DNA from: UBA3210 sp963610315 | Lineage (GTDB): Bacteria > Bacillota_I > Bacilli_A > RFN20 > CAG-449 | Reading direction: 5' to 3' | Assembly (NCBI GenBank): GCA_963610315.1 | Contig: CAVDMV010000005.1 | Span: 1 to 64,000, forward strand | Length of the DNA stretch: 64,000 bases | Part shown: positions 8,593-17,329 of the stretch, piece by piece | Position numbering within the stretch: the first letter of the stretch is position 1 | Layout: the number at the start of each line of letters is the position of its first letter | Program-made: the position numbers and the translations under genes | The notes under the pieces: generated by a model | What the model was told of the DNA's origin: nothing | Databases searched by the model: none | The model's input: only the letters and a program-made list of their open reading frames with translations

Positions 8593-9789
8593 TTAGATTT
8601 TTAAGATTGAGCAAATATCTCTTGCAATCATAATTTCTTCATCAGTAGGAATAACTACGACTGGAATTTGTGAATTAGGAGTAGAGATAATACCTTCTTT
8701 ACCTAACATTGTTTCTTCATTTAATTTTTCATCAAGTTCAACATGTAATGCTTCTTTGATGTTATCTATAACTGCTTTTCTCCAGAAAGGACCATTTTCA
8801 CCAACACCTGCAGAGAAGATGATTAAATCACATCCGCCGAGACGTACATAGTATTGACCAATGTAGTCAGCAATCTTACGAGCGTACATTTTAACTGCAA
8901 GTTTAGCTCTTTCATTACCTTCTTTAGAAGCTTTTTCAACATCTCTAGTATCGTTTGAAATACCTGAGATACCGAGTAGACCAGATTTCTTATTGAATTC
9001 TTGATAGATTTCTTCACATGATTTACCAGTTTGAGTAACTAAGTAATTCATAACTGATGCATCAATATCGCCAGTTCTAGTACCCATCATAACACCTGCA
9101 AGAGGAGTTAAACCCATTGAAGTAGTAACACATTTGCCATCTTTAATTGCAGCAAGAGATGCGCCTGATCCAATGTGGCAAGTGATAACTTTGCTTTGTC
9201 CTTCTTTTAAATATCTATTTGCTTGTTGAGATAAATATAAGTGTGATGTACCATGAGCACCATATTTTCTAACTTTATATTTTTCATAATATTCAAATGG
9301 GCAAGCGTACATATAATCTTCTGGTTCCATTGTTTGATGGAATGCTGTATCGAATACTGCAACGTGTCTTACGCCTGGAAGAGCTTTTTTGAATGCACGA
9401 TAACCAATTAAGTGAGCTCCGTTATGTAATGGAGCAAGTGGAATTAATTCTTCAATTAATTTTTCTGATTCATCATTTAATTCAACTGAATGAGAGAAAT
9501 AAGAACCACCTTGAACAATTCTATGTCCACAACCCTTAATTTCGTCTAATGATTTAACGACTCCTTCGTCAATTAATGCTTTTAAAAGCATATCGACTGC
9601 AACTGCGTGATCAAGGATTGGTAATACTGTTTTCTTTTTATCCTTACCAGCAGGTTTAATAGCAAATTCTGCATCCTCATGTCCAATTCTATCTGCGATA
9701 CCTGAACAAACGACTTTTTCGCTTGGCATATCGAATAATTTGAATTTTAATGAACTTGAGCCTGCATTAACTGCGATAACAATTGCCAT
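8593..9789 (-). CDS. ackA: Acetate kinase
   Basis: 398 residues from ATG 9789, the start with GGAGG eight bases upstream; a TTG start at 9804 would overlap the Shine-Dalgarno and is rejected. It shows the acetate kinase signatures VIAVNAGSSSLKFKLFD at the N-terminus, HRIVQGG, VAVFDTAFH, YGAHGTSH, and GVMMGTRTGDID. It turns acetyl phosphate and ADP into acetate and ATP, the substrate-level phosphorylation step of fermentation. No pta is adjacent. It diverges from glgB across a region with two GntR-type palindromes, hinting at shared sugar-linked control. Confidence 0.97.
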   Translation of the reverse strand: MAIVIAVNAGSSSLKFKLFDMPSEKVVCSGIADRIGHEDAEFAIKPAGKDKKKTVLPILDHAVAVDMLLKALIDEGVVKSLDEIKGCGHRIVQGGSYFSHSVELNDESEKLIEELIPLAPLHNGAHLIGYRAFKKALPGVRHVAVFDTAFHQTMEPEDYMYACPFEYYEKYKVRKYGAHGTSHLYLSQQANRYLKEGQSKVITCHIGSGASLAAIKDGKCVTTSMGLTPLAGVMMGTRTGDIDASVMNYLVTQTGKSCEEIYQEFNKKSGLLGISGISNDTRDVEKASKEGNERAKLAVKMYARKIADYIGQYYVRLGGCDLIIFSAGVGENGPFWRKAVIDNIKEALHVELDEKLNEETMLGKEGIISTPNSQIPVVVIPTDEEIMIARDICSILKI

Positions 9790-9815
9790 GTTTTTTTCCT
9801 CCAAAATACTATAAT

Positions 9816-9844
9816 ATAATAGTCTAAAAATTAAAGATTGTAAA
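9816..9844 (-). promoter_or_regulatory. ackA promoter
   Basis: On the minus strand TTTACA (9844-9839), a 17-bp spacer and TATTAT (9821-9816). The distance to ATG 9789 leaves a leader of about 20 bases with the ribosome binding site. Confidence 0.6.
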
Positions 9845-9867
9845 TATCTTAATAAAATTATTAAAAT

Positions 9868-9923
9868 CTTGTATACAAGTTTTACGATAATCTTGGATGG
9901 TTGATATATCTCTTGTATACAAG
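9868..9923. promoter_or_regulatory. Two identical GntR-type operators
   Basis: The perfect 12-bp palindrome CTTGTATACAAG occurs at 9868-9879 and again at 9912-9923, each followed by TTTTACG. The 44-bp spacing is about four helical turns, so both sit on one face of DNA. The core is identical to the centre of the known B. subtilis GntR operator (ACTTGTATACAAGT). Site 1 lies 24 bp upstream of the ackA -35 and site 2 about 70 bp upstream of the glgB -35. No GntR-family gene is in the window. A 11/12 match recurs at 43672-43683. Confidence 0.7.
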
Positions 9924-9962
9924 TTTTACGCTAAAAATTCGATATTTTCGTTTATTTTTAAG

Positions 9963-10022
9963 GCTTTTAAAAGCAATAAAAGTATTTTATATCTAGTCAA
10001 TTAAAGTTTTTTTTGGTAGAAT
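9963..10022 (+). promoter_or_regulatory. glgB promoter with palindrome
   Basis: TAGAAT (10017-10022) with a weak TAGTCA -35 (9994-9999) at 17 bp. Just upstream is the perfect palindrome GCTTTTAAAAGC (9963-9974), possibly a further regulator site. Confidence 0.45.
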
Positions 10023-10047
10023 AAATATTGAAAGCGAGGACAGTTTT

Positions 10048-11988
10048 ATGGCTTATGGATTATTGTATGACTTTCTCTATGGACAAACGACGAAAGCATA
10101 CGAATACTTTGGATGTCACTTTGCTCGACAAGGCGACATTAATGGAGCAATATTTAGAACATACGCCCCTCAAGCAAAAGAGGTTTCTGTCGTTGGAGAA
10201 TTCAATTCTTGGAATCCTGGCGCAGGTAGAATGAATAAAGTAGATGAATCTGGAGTCTATGAATTATTCGTTCCTTATGTAAATGAATATCAATCATATA
10301 AATATCATATTTTAGGCGCGGATAATAGATGGGTAGATAAAGCAGACCCATATGGATTCCTAAGCGAATATAAACCAGGATCATGTTCAAGAACATTCTC
10401 TCTAGAAAACTTCTTTTGGCATGATGAAGATTGGTTAAAAAAGAGAAATAGAAACTTCGATGAAGCAGTTTCTATTTATGAAATGCATTTAGGCTCATGG
10501 TTAGGCATGCAAGATGGAAGATATCTTTCTTATGAAGAAATTGCCGACCATTTAATTCCTTATTTACAAGAACATGGTTATACACATGTTGAAATTATGC
10601 CAATTAATCAATATCCATTCGATGGATCTTGGGGATATCAAGCAACTGGTTTCTTCTCAGTTGATTCTCGTTATGGTAATCCTAAACAATTAATGTCATT
10701 CGTTGATCGAATGCACCAAGCAGGATTTGGTGTAATCTTAGATTTCGTTGTCGTTCATTTTGCAACTGATGAATTTGGTCTTTGTAAGTGGGATGGCACT
10801 AATCTATATGAAGGAACAGGTGATCAAGAAAAATCACAATGGGGTTCTTATCTATTTGATTTAGGTAAAGATCCTGTTAGAAGTTTTCTATTATCTAGCG
10901 TTAATTTCTTCATTAACTATTTCCATTTTGACGGCGTTAGATTTGACGCAATCTCAAATGTTATTTATTATCACGGTGATTCTTCTAAAGGAGAAAATTC
11001 TGGAGCAATTGAATTTATTAAACGTTTAACGGGTAAAATTCATGCCGAACATCCTTCGGTAATGTTAATCGCGGAAGATTCTTCTTCTTATGCTGGAGTT
11101 ACTAAACCTCTTGAATATGGTGGATTAGGATTTGATTATAAATGGGATTTAGGTTGGATGAATGATACTTTAAAATATTATGGTAAAGATCCAATTTATC
11201 GTAAATATCATCACCATCAATTAACTTTCTCAATGGCTTATTTCTATAGTGATAATTTCATGTTACCTTTATCTCACGATGAAGTAGTTCATGGTAAAGG
11301 CACTATCATTAATAAGATGTGGGGAAATTATGATCAAAAGTTCGCTCAAATAAGAAATCTTTATACTTATCAATGGGCTCATCCTGGTAAGAAATTAAAT
11401 TTCATGGGCAATGAACTTGCTTCATTCGACGAATGGAATGAAACTAAATCATTACCTTGGAATTTAAAATCATTCCCAAAACATGATTCTGTTTCTAGAC
11501 TAACAAGAGATTTAAATTTAATCTATAAAGCAGAAAAAGCAATGCATTTTGAGGAGCATAATCCAGCTCATTTCCAATGGTTAATGGCTGATAATGCTGA
11601 TCAATCAATGTACGCATTTAAAAGACAAGTTGGTGATGAAACTTTAATCTTTGTCTTTAATATGACACCTTATTATTATGAAAATTATGATTTAGGTGTT
11701 ACTGAACTTGGTGAATACGTCGAAATCTTTAATTCAGATAAAGATGTTTACGGCGGTTTTAACCAATATAATGGTTTACCACTTCAAGCAAGTGAAGGTT
11801 GGTGCTTCAACCAAAGATATAAAATAACAATTAAGATTGCTTCTTTTGGTGCGATGATTTTTAAACACGTGACAAAACGTGATGAAGTTAAAGTTGAAGT
11901 TACAAAAGAAGAAGTAAAACCTACTACTAAAAAGGAAGTAGAAAAAAAACCTGTTAAGAAGGTAACAAAAACTAGTAAAACAAAATAA
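10048..11988 (+). CDS. glgB: 1,4-alpha-glucan branching enzyme
   Basis: 646 residues. An N-terminal CBM48-like domain (about 30-125, with FRTYAPQAKEVSVVGEFNSW) precedes the GH13 barrel: GYTHVEIMPI, FDGVRFDAISN with the nucleophile Asp, MLIAEDSSS with the acid Glu, and LPLSHDEVVHG with the transition-state Asp. It makes alpha-1,6 branches in glycogen. The last 35 residues are an unusual Lys/Glu/Thr-rich tail, probably disordered. ATG 10048 follows GAGG at a normal distance. Followed 17 bases later by glgP, so this is a glgBP operon; the synthesis genes glgC and glgA are not in the window. Confidence 0.96.
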   Translation: MAYGLLYDFLYGQTTKAYEYFGCHFARQGDINGAIFRTYAPQAKEVSVVGEFNSWNPGAGRMNKVDESGVYELFVPYVNEYQSYKYHILGADNRWVDKADPYGFLSEYKPGSCSRTFSLENFFWHDEDWLKKRNRNFDEAVSIYEMHLGSWLGMQDGRYLSYEEIADHLIPYLQEHGYTHVEIMPINQYPFDGSWGYQATGFFSVDSRYGNPKQLMSFVDRMHQAGFGVILDFVVVHFATDEFGLCKWDGTNLYEGTGDQEKSQWGSYLFDLGKDPVRSFLLSSVNFFINYFHFDGVRFDAISNVIYYHGDSSKGENSGAIEFIKRLTGKIHAEHPSVMLIAEDSSSYAGVTKPLEYGGLGFDYKWDLGWMNDTLKYYGKDPIYRKYHHHQLTFSMAYFYSDNFMLPLSHDEVVHGKGTIINKMWGNYDQKFAQIRNLYTYQWAHPGKKLNFMGNELASFDEWNETKSLPWNLKSFPKHDSVSRLTRDLNLIYKAEKAMHFEEHNPAHFQWLMADNADQSMYAFKRQVGDETLIFVFNMTPYYYENYDLGVTELGEYVEIFNSDKDVYGGFNQYNGLPLQASEGWCFNQRYKITIKIASFGAMIFKHVTKRDEVKVEVTKEEVKPTTKKEVEKKPVKKVTKTSKTK

Positions 11989-12005
11989 TTAGGGAGATTA
12001 AAAAA

Positions 12006-14414
12006 ATGTTTGAAAATAAAGAAGTTTTTAAAAAAGAGTTCCAAACACGTTGTATTACTAAATATGGAAATGATATGTCAAAATGCCATATCACTGAATT
12101 ATATGATGTATTAGGAACGATGGTTCGTGATGCAATGGCAATCGACTGGAAAGCAAGTAAAGAATATGTCCAAGCGCATAAAGAAAAGCAATTAGTTTAT
12201 TTCTCAATGGAATTCTTAATTGGTAGATTACTTGTTAACAATATGCAAAACTTAGGTATCTATCAAGTGGCTAAAGAAGGTCTTGCTGATTTAGGTATTA
12301 ACATTCACGATTTAGAAGAACAAGAAGCTGATGCTGGTTTAGGTAATGGTGGCTTAGGAAGACTTGCAGCTTGTTTCTTAGATTCAATTGCTTCTTTAGG
12401 TTATCCAGGTCACGGTAACTGTATTAGATATGAATATGGTTTCTTTAAACAAAAGATTGTTGATGGACAACAAATTGAAGTTCCAGATCAATGGTTAGCG
12501 AACCAATATGTTTGGGAAATTAAAAAACCAAAGCATGCTGTTGAAGTTAAATTCTACGGACAAGCAGAAACTTATCAAGATGTTGATGGCTGCGTAAGAA
12601 GTAGAACAGTTAATGCGATGGTTGTTAAAGCAGTTCCTTATGATGTACCAGTTGTCGGTTATAAAAATAAAGTTGTTAATACTTTAAGATTATGGTCAGC
12701 AGAACCAACTGAAGATAAATTACCTTCAAATATGTCTTTTGATCAATATTTACAAGCAATTAAAGAAATTTGTCATGGTCTTTATCCAGATGATTCAACT
12801 GAACACGGTCGTATCTTAAGATTAAGACAACAATATTTCTTAGTATCAAGTGGTCTTCAATCTATGATTAGAGGTCATAAGAGAGTTTATGGTACATTAA
12901 AGAATATGTCTGAAAAATATGTATTCCAATTAAATGATACTCATCCTATTTTAGCTATCCCAGAACTTATGAGATTATTAATGGATGAACATGGATTTGG
13001 TTGGGATGAAGCTTGGGATCAAGTTACTCATATGATGGCATATACTAACCATACAATTATGGCTGAAGCTTTAGAAAAATGGCCTGTTTCATATGTCTCT
13101 AATTTATTACCACGTGTTTATATGATTATTGAAGAAATTGATCGTCGTTACATTCTCGAATTAAGAGCGAAAGGTTATGATGATGAATTCATTAACAAAG
13201 TTAGAATCATTCGTGATGGTATGATTAGAATGACTAATTTAGGAATTCATGCTTCTTTCAGTGTTAATGGTGTTGCAAAATTACATACAGAAATTTGCTG
13301 CCGTGATACATTCAAAGAATTCTATCAATTATATCCTCAAAAATTTAATAATAAGACAAACGGTATTACACATAGAAGATGGTTCTTAAATTCTGATCCA
13401 AAACTTGCAAATTTAGTCACAAGCAAGATTGGAGAAGAATGGATTACTTCTCCAGATAAATTAAGCGAATTTAAAGCGTATGTTGATGATGCAAAGATTC
13501 AAAAAGACTTTTTAGCGATTAAACGTGAAAACAAAGTTGTTTTAGCGAAATATGTTAAAGAACATTTCAATATCGACCTTGATTTAGATTCAGTATTCGA
13601 TGTTCAAGTTAAGAGATTACACGCTTATAAACGTCAATTAATGAACGTCTTTAGAATTATGTATTTCTACTTTAAGATGAAGGAAGATCCATCATTTAGA
13701 ATTATTCCTCATACATATATCTTTGGTGCAAAAGCAGCTCCAAGTTATTATTATGCAAAGAAGATTATTCAATTAATTAATGCTGTCGCAAATAAGGTTA
13801 ATAATGATCCAGAAATTTCAAAATATATGAAAGTAGTCTTCATTGAAAACTACGGAGTATCTCTAGCTGAAATTATTATTCCAGCCGCGGATGTTTCTGA
13901 ACAAATCTCCCTTGCTGGTAAAGAAGCTTCTGGTACATCAAATATGAAATTCATGATTAATGGTGCATTAACTTTAGGTACTTTAGATGGTGCGAACGTT
14001 GAAATTGATCAATTAGTCGGTTCTGATAATGATGTTATCTTTGGTTTAAAGACACCTGAAGTAGAAGAAATTAAACGTAATGGTACATATTCTCCATGGG
14101 ATTTATATCATTCAAAACCATACATTAAACAAATCATGGATTCATTAGTCGATGGTACATGGCACCCAAATCACGATGAATTTAGAACGATTTTTGATGA
14201 AATGATGTATCGTAATGATGAATATTTATCTTTACTTGACTTAGATAGTTATATCGAAGCTTCTTTAAAGATGGATGAAAAATATGTTGATAAACAAGCA
14301 TGGGCTAGATCTTGCTTAGTTAACGTAGCTAATGCTGGTTTCTTCTCATCAGATAGAACAATTCAACAATATGTCGATGATATCTGGCATTTAAATAAAA
14401 TTAAATTAAAATAA
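12006..14414 (+). CDS. glgP: Glycogen/maltodextrin phosphorylase
   Basis: 802 residues, the usual family length. Signatures: LGNGGLGRLAACF, NDTHPI, VQVKRLHAYKRQ, and the pyridoxal phosphate site EASGTSNMKFMINGALTLGT with the Schiff-base Lys in NMKF. It releases glucose 1-phosphate from alpha-1,4-glucan ends in the cytoplasm. AGGGAG precedes the ATG, and it is cotranscribed with glgB. Together they would store and mobilise glycogen, feeding glycolysis (enolase and acetate kinase lie close by). Confidence 0.97.
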   Translation: MFENKEVFKKEFQTRCITKYGNDMSKCHITELYDVLGTMVRDAMAIDWKASKEYVQAHKEKQLVYFSMEFLIGRLLVNNMQNLGIYQVAKEGLADLGINIHDLEEQEADAGLGNGGLGRLAACFLDSIASLGYPGHGNCIRYEYGFFKQKIVDGQQIEVPDQWLANQYVWEIKKPKHAVEVKFYGQAETYQDVDGCVRSRTVNAMVVKAVPYDVPVVGYKNKVVNTLRLWSAEPTEDKLPSNMSFDQYLQAIKEICHGLYPDDSTEHGRILRLRQQYFLVSSGLQSMIRGHKRVYGTLKNMSEKYVFQLNDTHPILAIPELMRLLMDEHGFGWDEAWDQVTHMMAYTNHTIMAEALEKWPVSYVSNLLPRVYMIIEEIDRRYILELRAKGYDDEFINKVRIIRDGMIRMTNLGIHASFSVNGVAKLHTEICCRDTFKEFYQLYPQKFNNKTNGITHRRWFLNSDPKLANLVTSKIGEEWITSPDKLSEFKAYVDDAKIQKDFLAIKRENKVVLAKYVKEHFNIDLDLDSVFDVQVKRLHAYKRQLMNVFRIMYFYFKMKEDPSFRIIPHTYIFGAKAAPSYYYAKKIIQLINAVANKVNNDPEISKYMKVVFIENYGVSLAEIIIPAADVSEQISLAGKEASGTSNMKFMINGALTLGTLDGANVEIDQLVGSDNDVIFGLKTPEVEEIKRNGTYSPWDLYHSKPYIKQIMDSLVDGTWHPNHDEFRTIFDEMMYRNDEYLSLLDLDSYIEASLKMDEKYVDKQAWARSCLVNVANAGFFSSDRTIQQYVDDIWHLNKIKLK

Positions 14415-14421
14415 GTATTTT

Positions 14422-14454
14422 AAAGGCTTACGAAATTTCTCGTAAGCCTTTTTA
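14422..14454 (+). terminator. Terminator of glgBP
   Basis: AAAGGCTTACGA and TCGTAAGCCTTT form a 12-bp stem with a short loop and a following T run. Confidence 0.9.
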
Positions 14455-14473
14455 AACGTCTTTTTAAAACTTT

Positions 14474-15211
14474 TTATAAATTATTTATTAAATCTTCTTT
14501 ATTATTTATAGAAATTTTAGTTTCTTCATTTTGTTCATTAATAATATTTAAATAAGAAGTAGTTATTTCATTATTGTAATATAAATAAACATCTTTATTT
14601 ACTTCATCTAAATAGCAATATAATTTATCATCTTTAATGCTGTAATAAAGGACGAGTTTAGTGCCTTCTACTTTATTAAGTTCTTCTTTATTTAAGGAAG
14701 ATAAGTCAATTTGATACATCTTTGTTCCATCATAAGAAATAGGATTTAAAGTATTAATAAGATAATATGAAGAAGGAGTAATTTTATTTCCTAAAGTTAA
14801 ATTTAAACGATTATCATCAAAATATAAGGAAGAAGAATATTCTAAAGAATCTTTATAGATCCCTTTTTCAAACATTAAAATAGTCGCAGAATATATCGAA
14901 GTATTTAAATTATTATTTTTCGCATAGCTAATATAATTATCATAATCAACGTAATACATAACAATATTATGTTCTTGCATATAAGATATTAATTTAGGTC
15001 GAATAACTTCACAAGAGGAACAACCGATTTGACCAACGATTAAAATAAAGTCTTTTTTTAAAGAAAAAGTTAATTCTAAATCATTCTTATTGAGGTAAAC
15101 AAAAGAATCTAAATTATTGCTTCTTTCAATTTTTAATTTACTAGAAGTAGAGCAACTTAAATTAGGAAAGAGAAAAATTAAAATTAATAAATATTTCTTA
15201 AATCTTTTCAT
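14474..15211 (-). CDS. Lipoprotein with thioredoxin-like CxxC region
   Basis: 245 residues from ATG 15211. This start is preferred because AGAGGTC lies just upstream and a TATAAT box (15235-15230) would place the transcript start downstream of the longer frame's ATG at 15229. A signal peptide ends in PNLSC, a lipobox. Around residues 62-95 the sequence LIVGQIGCSSCEVIRPKLIS followed by HNIVMYYVDYDNY resembles a thioredoxin-fold active site with CxxC. The C-terminal half is rich in Tyr, Asn and Asp with no known domain. It may be a surface thiol-disulfide protein; the fold call is moderate. Confidence 0.65.
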   Translation of the reverse strand: MKRFKKYLLILIFLFPNLSCSTSSKLKIERSNNLDSFVYLNKNDLELTFSLKKDFILIVGQIGCSSCEVIRPKLISYMQEHNIVMYYVDYDNYISYAKNNNLNTSIYSATILMFEKGIYKDSLEYSSSLYFDDNRLNLTLGNKITPSSYYLINTLNPISYDGTKMYQIDLSSLNKEELNKVEGTKLVLYYSIKDDKLYCYLDEVNKDVYLYYNNEITTSYLNIINEQNEETKISINNKEDLINNL

Positions 15212-15260
15212 TATTTTGACCTCTAACATATTATAGATAAAACTTCTTTAAAAGAAAAGA

Positions 15261-15284
15261 AAAAGGACGTTCAATTGAACGCCC
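15261..15284 (-). terminator. Terminator of eno
   Basis: On the minus strand GGGCGTTC, loop AATT, GAACGTCC, then TTTTTC. Confidence 0.85.
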
Positions 15285-15300
15285 TAGGAAATTAAATTAA

Positions 15301-16605
15301 TTAGTCTTCGAAACGATATTTTTTGAAAGCATGTAAACCTTCGAATACTGCTTCTTCACCTAATTCATCTTCAATTCTTAATAATTGGTTATATTTTGCC
15401 ATTCTATCAGTTCTTGAAGCTGAACCTGTTTTAATTTGTCCTGCATTAACTGCAACAGATAAATCAGCGATTGTTGTATCTTCTGTTTCACCTGATCTGT
15501 GAGATACCATACATGTATAACCATTTGTTTGAGCCATACGGATTGTATCTAATGTTTCTGTTAATGTACCGATTTGATTAACTTTGATTAATACAGAGTT
15601 ACCAACGTGGTTAACAATACCTTTTCTTAAGAAGTCTTTGTTTGTAACGAATAGGTCATCGCCAACTAATTGGATCTTGTCGCCTAATTCTTTTGTTAAT
15701 TTAGCCCAGCCTTCCCAGTCTGATTCTGCTAAACCATCTTCGATAGTGATGATTGGATATGTTTCAATCATTTCTTTATACCATGCGATTAAACCATCTG
15801 CAGTATATTCGCCTTGGCCTGATTTCTTTAATGTATATTTCTTTGTTGATGGATCATAGAATTCACTTGAAGCAACGTCCATACCTAAGAAAATTTGTTT
15901 TCCAGGAACGTAACCAGCATTCTTAATAGCTTCCATAATTAATTCTAATGGTTCTGTGTTACCTTCTTTACAGCTTGGAGCGAAACCACCTTCGTCACCA
16001 ACACCTGTTTCGTAACCTTTTTTCTTTAAGACTGATTTTAATGCATGGAATGTTTCAACTCCAGCTCTTAATGCTTCGTGGAATGTATCAAAACCTGCAG
16101 GAATGATGAAGAATTCTTGGAAGTCAACAGTTGAGTCTGCGTGAGCGCCACCGTTAACAACGTTCATCATTGGAGTAGGTAATACTTTTGCATTGATACC
16201 GCCGATGTATTTATATAATGGGATATTGTAATAAGCTGCAGCAGCGTGTGCACATGCAAGTGAAACACCTAAAGTAGCATTTGCGCCTAAATTCTTTTTG
16301 AATGGTGTACCATCTAACGCTAATAATTTGTTATCAATACCAACTTGGTCGTCTGCGTGTAAGCCAATCATTGCAGGAGCGATGATTTCGTTAACATTTT
16401 TAACAGCTTTTAAGACACCTTTTCCGTTGTATCTTGCTTTGTCACCATCTCTTAATTCTAATGCTTCTGATTCACCTGTTGAAGCACCACTTGGAACAAT
16501 TGCTCTACCTTTTGTACCATTTTCTAAAGTAACTTCTACTTCAACTGTAGGATTGCCTCTTGAATCTAATACTTCACGAGCATAAACTTTAACAATTTTT
16601 GTCAT
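15301..16605 (-). CDS. eno: Enolase
   Basis: 434 residues from ATG 16605 (MTKIVKVYAREVLDSRGN), the usual enolase N-terminus; the longer frame adds 13 residues without family support and covers the AAAGGAG ribosome binding site. Signatures: DSRGNPTVEVEV, GANATLGVSLA, GDEGGFAP with the catalytic Glu, IEDGLAESDW and LIKVNQIGT with the catalytic Lys, and SHRSGETEDTTIADL. Converts 2-phosphoglycerate to phosphoenolpyruvate in glycolysis. Monocistronic, with its own promoter and terminator. Confidence 0.98.
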   Translation of the reverse strand: MTKIVKVYAREVLDSRGNPTVEVEVTLENGTKGRAIVPSGASTGESEALELRDGDKARYNGKGVLKAVKNVNEIIAPAMIGLHADDQVGIDNKLLALDGTPFKKNLGANATLGVSLACAHAAAAYYNIPLYKYIGGINAKVLPTPMMNVVNGGAHADSTVDFQEFFIIPAGFDTFHEALRAGVETFHALKSVLKKKGYETGVGDEGGFAPSCKEGNTEPLELIMEAIKNAGYVPGKQIFLGMDVASSEFYDPSTKKYTLKKSGQGEYTADGLIAWYKEMIETYPIITIEDGLAESDWEGWAKLTKELGDKIQLVGDDLFVTNKDFLRKGIVNHVGNSVLIKVNQIGTLTETLDTIRMAQTNGYTCMVSHRSGETEDTTIADLSVAVNAGQIKTGSASRTDRMAKYNQLLRIEDELGEEAVFEGLHAFKKYRFED

Positions 16606-16642
16606 TTTTTTATTAATCTCCTTTGTTATTTCTAACATATGC

Positions 16643-16672
16643 ATTTTATCATATTTTAATAAATTATTGCAA
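16643..16672 (-). promoter_or_regulatory. eno promoter
   Basis: On the minus strand TTGCAA (16672-16667), an 18-bp spacer and TAAAAT (16648-16643). Confidence 0.55.
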
Positions 16673-16841
16673 TAAGTTATAAATATAATAAGTAAGATTT
16701 TATTAATATAATTTTAACTTATTTTTGGCTAATTTATTAGCCTAAAGATTTGCAAACTAAAATAAATAAATATACCAGTTTGAGAAAAAAATAAAATAAT
16801 TGTTATTCTTCTTAATGTTCTTTTTAGCGATTGTAAACACT

Positions 16842-16880
16842 TTTATGAGATTTATTCACCTAAATACTCATAAATGTGAA
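16842..16880. repeat. Nested inverted repeats upstream of ArpU-like gene
   Basis: TTTATGAG (16842-16849) pairs with CTCATAAA (16867-16874), and TTCAC (16855-16859) with GTGAA (16876-16880). The two pairings overlap and exclude each other, so they could be two operators or alternative RNA folds. Confidence 0.4.
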
Positions 16881-16914
16881 AATAAGCACGTTAAAAGCAT
16901 ATAGGAGGTTATTT

Positions 16915-17298
16915 ATGAATAAGAACACAGGTAGAGTTCAAGAGATCTGTGATAATTACAAGATGAGGTTATCAAAAATTGTAAAAGAAGGGACTTACAA
17001 GGAAATCGCACATACATTAAACGATTCCTCATTCGCTTCACTTGATTCGAATAAGTCAATGAATGATTATCTAGTTTCATCTTCCAAAGGGCTAGATGAA
17101 GATGCGATGTTTATTAATCATGTTGAATTCTGTTTATCTTTACTTAATAGTGAAGAAAGGATGATTATCTATAAAGATTTTATTCAATGCGAAGACGGTC
17201 TATGGTATAGCGATAAATGGTCTAGATCAACATTTTATCGTATAAGAAGTAACGCGATTGATAAATTTACTAGATATTATGGTAAAAAAGTAAAATAA
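16915..17298 (+). CDS. ArpU/MG284-like small regulatory protein
   Basis: 127 residues from ATG 16915, fixed by AGGAGG six bases upstream. The C-terminal half (SEERMIIYKDFI ... WSRSTFYRIRSNAIDKF) looks like the sigma-70 region-4-like helix-turn-helix of ArpU/RinA-type activators, and the whole resembles the MG284/MPN403 family of small conserved Mollicutes proteins. The first 60 residues are helical and polar. It stands alone between a long leader with inverted repeats and a strong terminator, with no phage genes around, so a host regulatory role is more likely than a prophage remnant. Targets unknown. Confidence 0.6.
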   Translation: MNKNTGRVQEICDNYKMRLSKIVKEGTYKEIAHTLNDSSFASLDSNKSMNDYLVSSSKGLDEDAMFINHVEFCLSLLNSEERMIIYKDFIQCEDGLWYSDKWSRSTFYRIRSNAIDKFTRYYGKKVK

Positions 17299-17299
17299 A

Positions 17300-17329
17300 G
17301 GGTATTGCCTCGTGGCAATACCCTTTTTT
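17300..17329. terminator. Strong terminator shared by converging units
   Basis: GGGTATTGCC, loop TCGT, GGCAATACCC with T run to the right and A run to the left. It also touches the stop codon of mutM::coaE. Confidence 0.92.

Larger units (their letters stand above)
16606..16914. other. Intergenic region between eno and ArpU-like gene
   Basis: About 310 bases with no gene. Besides the eno promoter it holds a palindrome GGCTAATTTATTAGCC (16727-16742) and a nested inverted repeat pair before the rightward gene (16842-16880). The rest is A/T-rich with nothing I can name. Confidence 0.5.

Noticed and set aside
8823..9017. Second leftward frame inside ackA
   Set aside because: Out-of-frame shadow of acetate kinase on the same strand.
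16606..16644. 13 extra residues at the enolase N-terminus
   Set aside because: The extension contains the AAAGGAG site and is not part of the enolase family N-terminus.
16727..16742. GGCTAATTTATTAGCC as a terminator
   Set aside because: No T tract follows on either strand; kept only as a palindrome.
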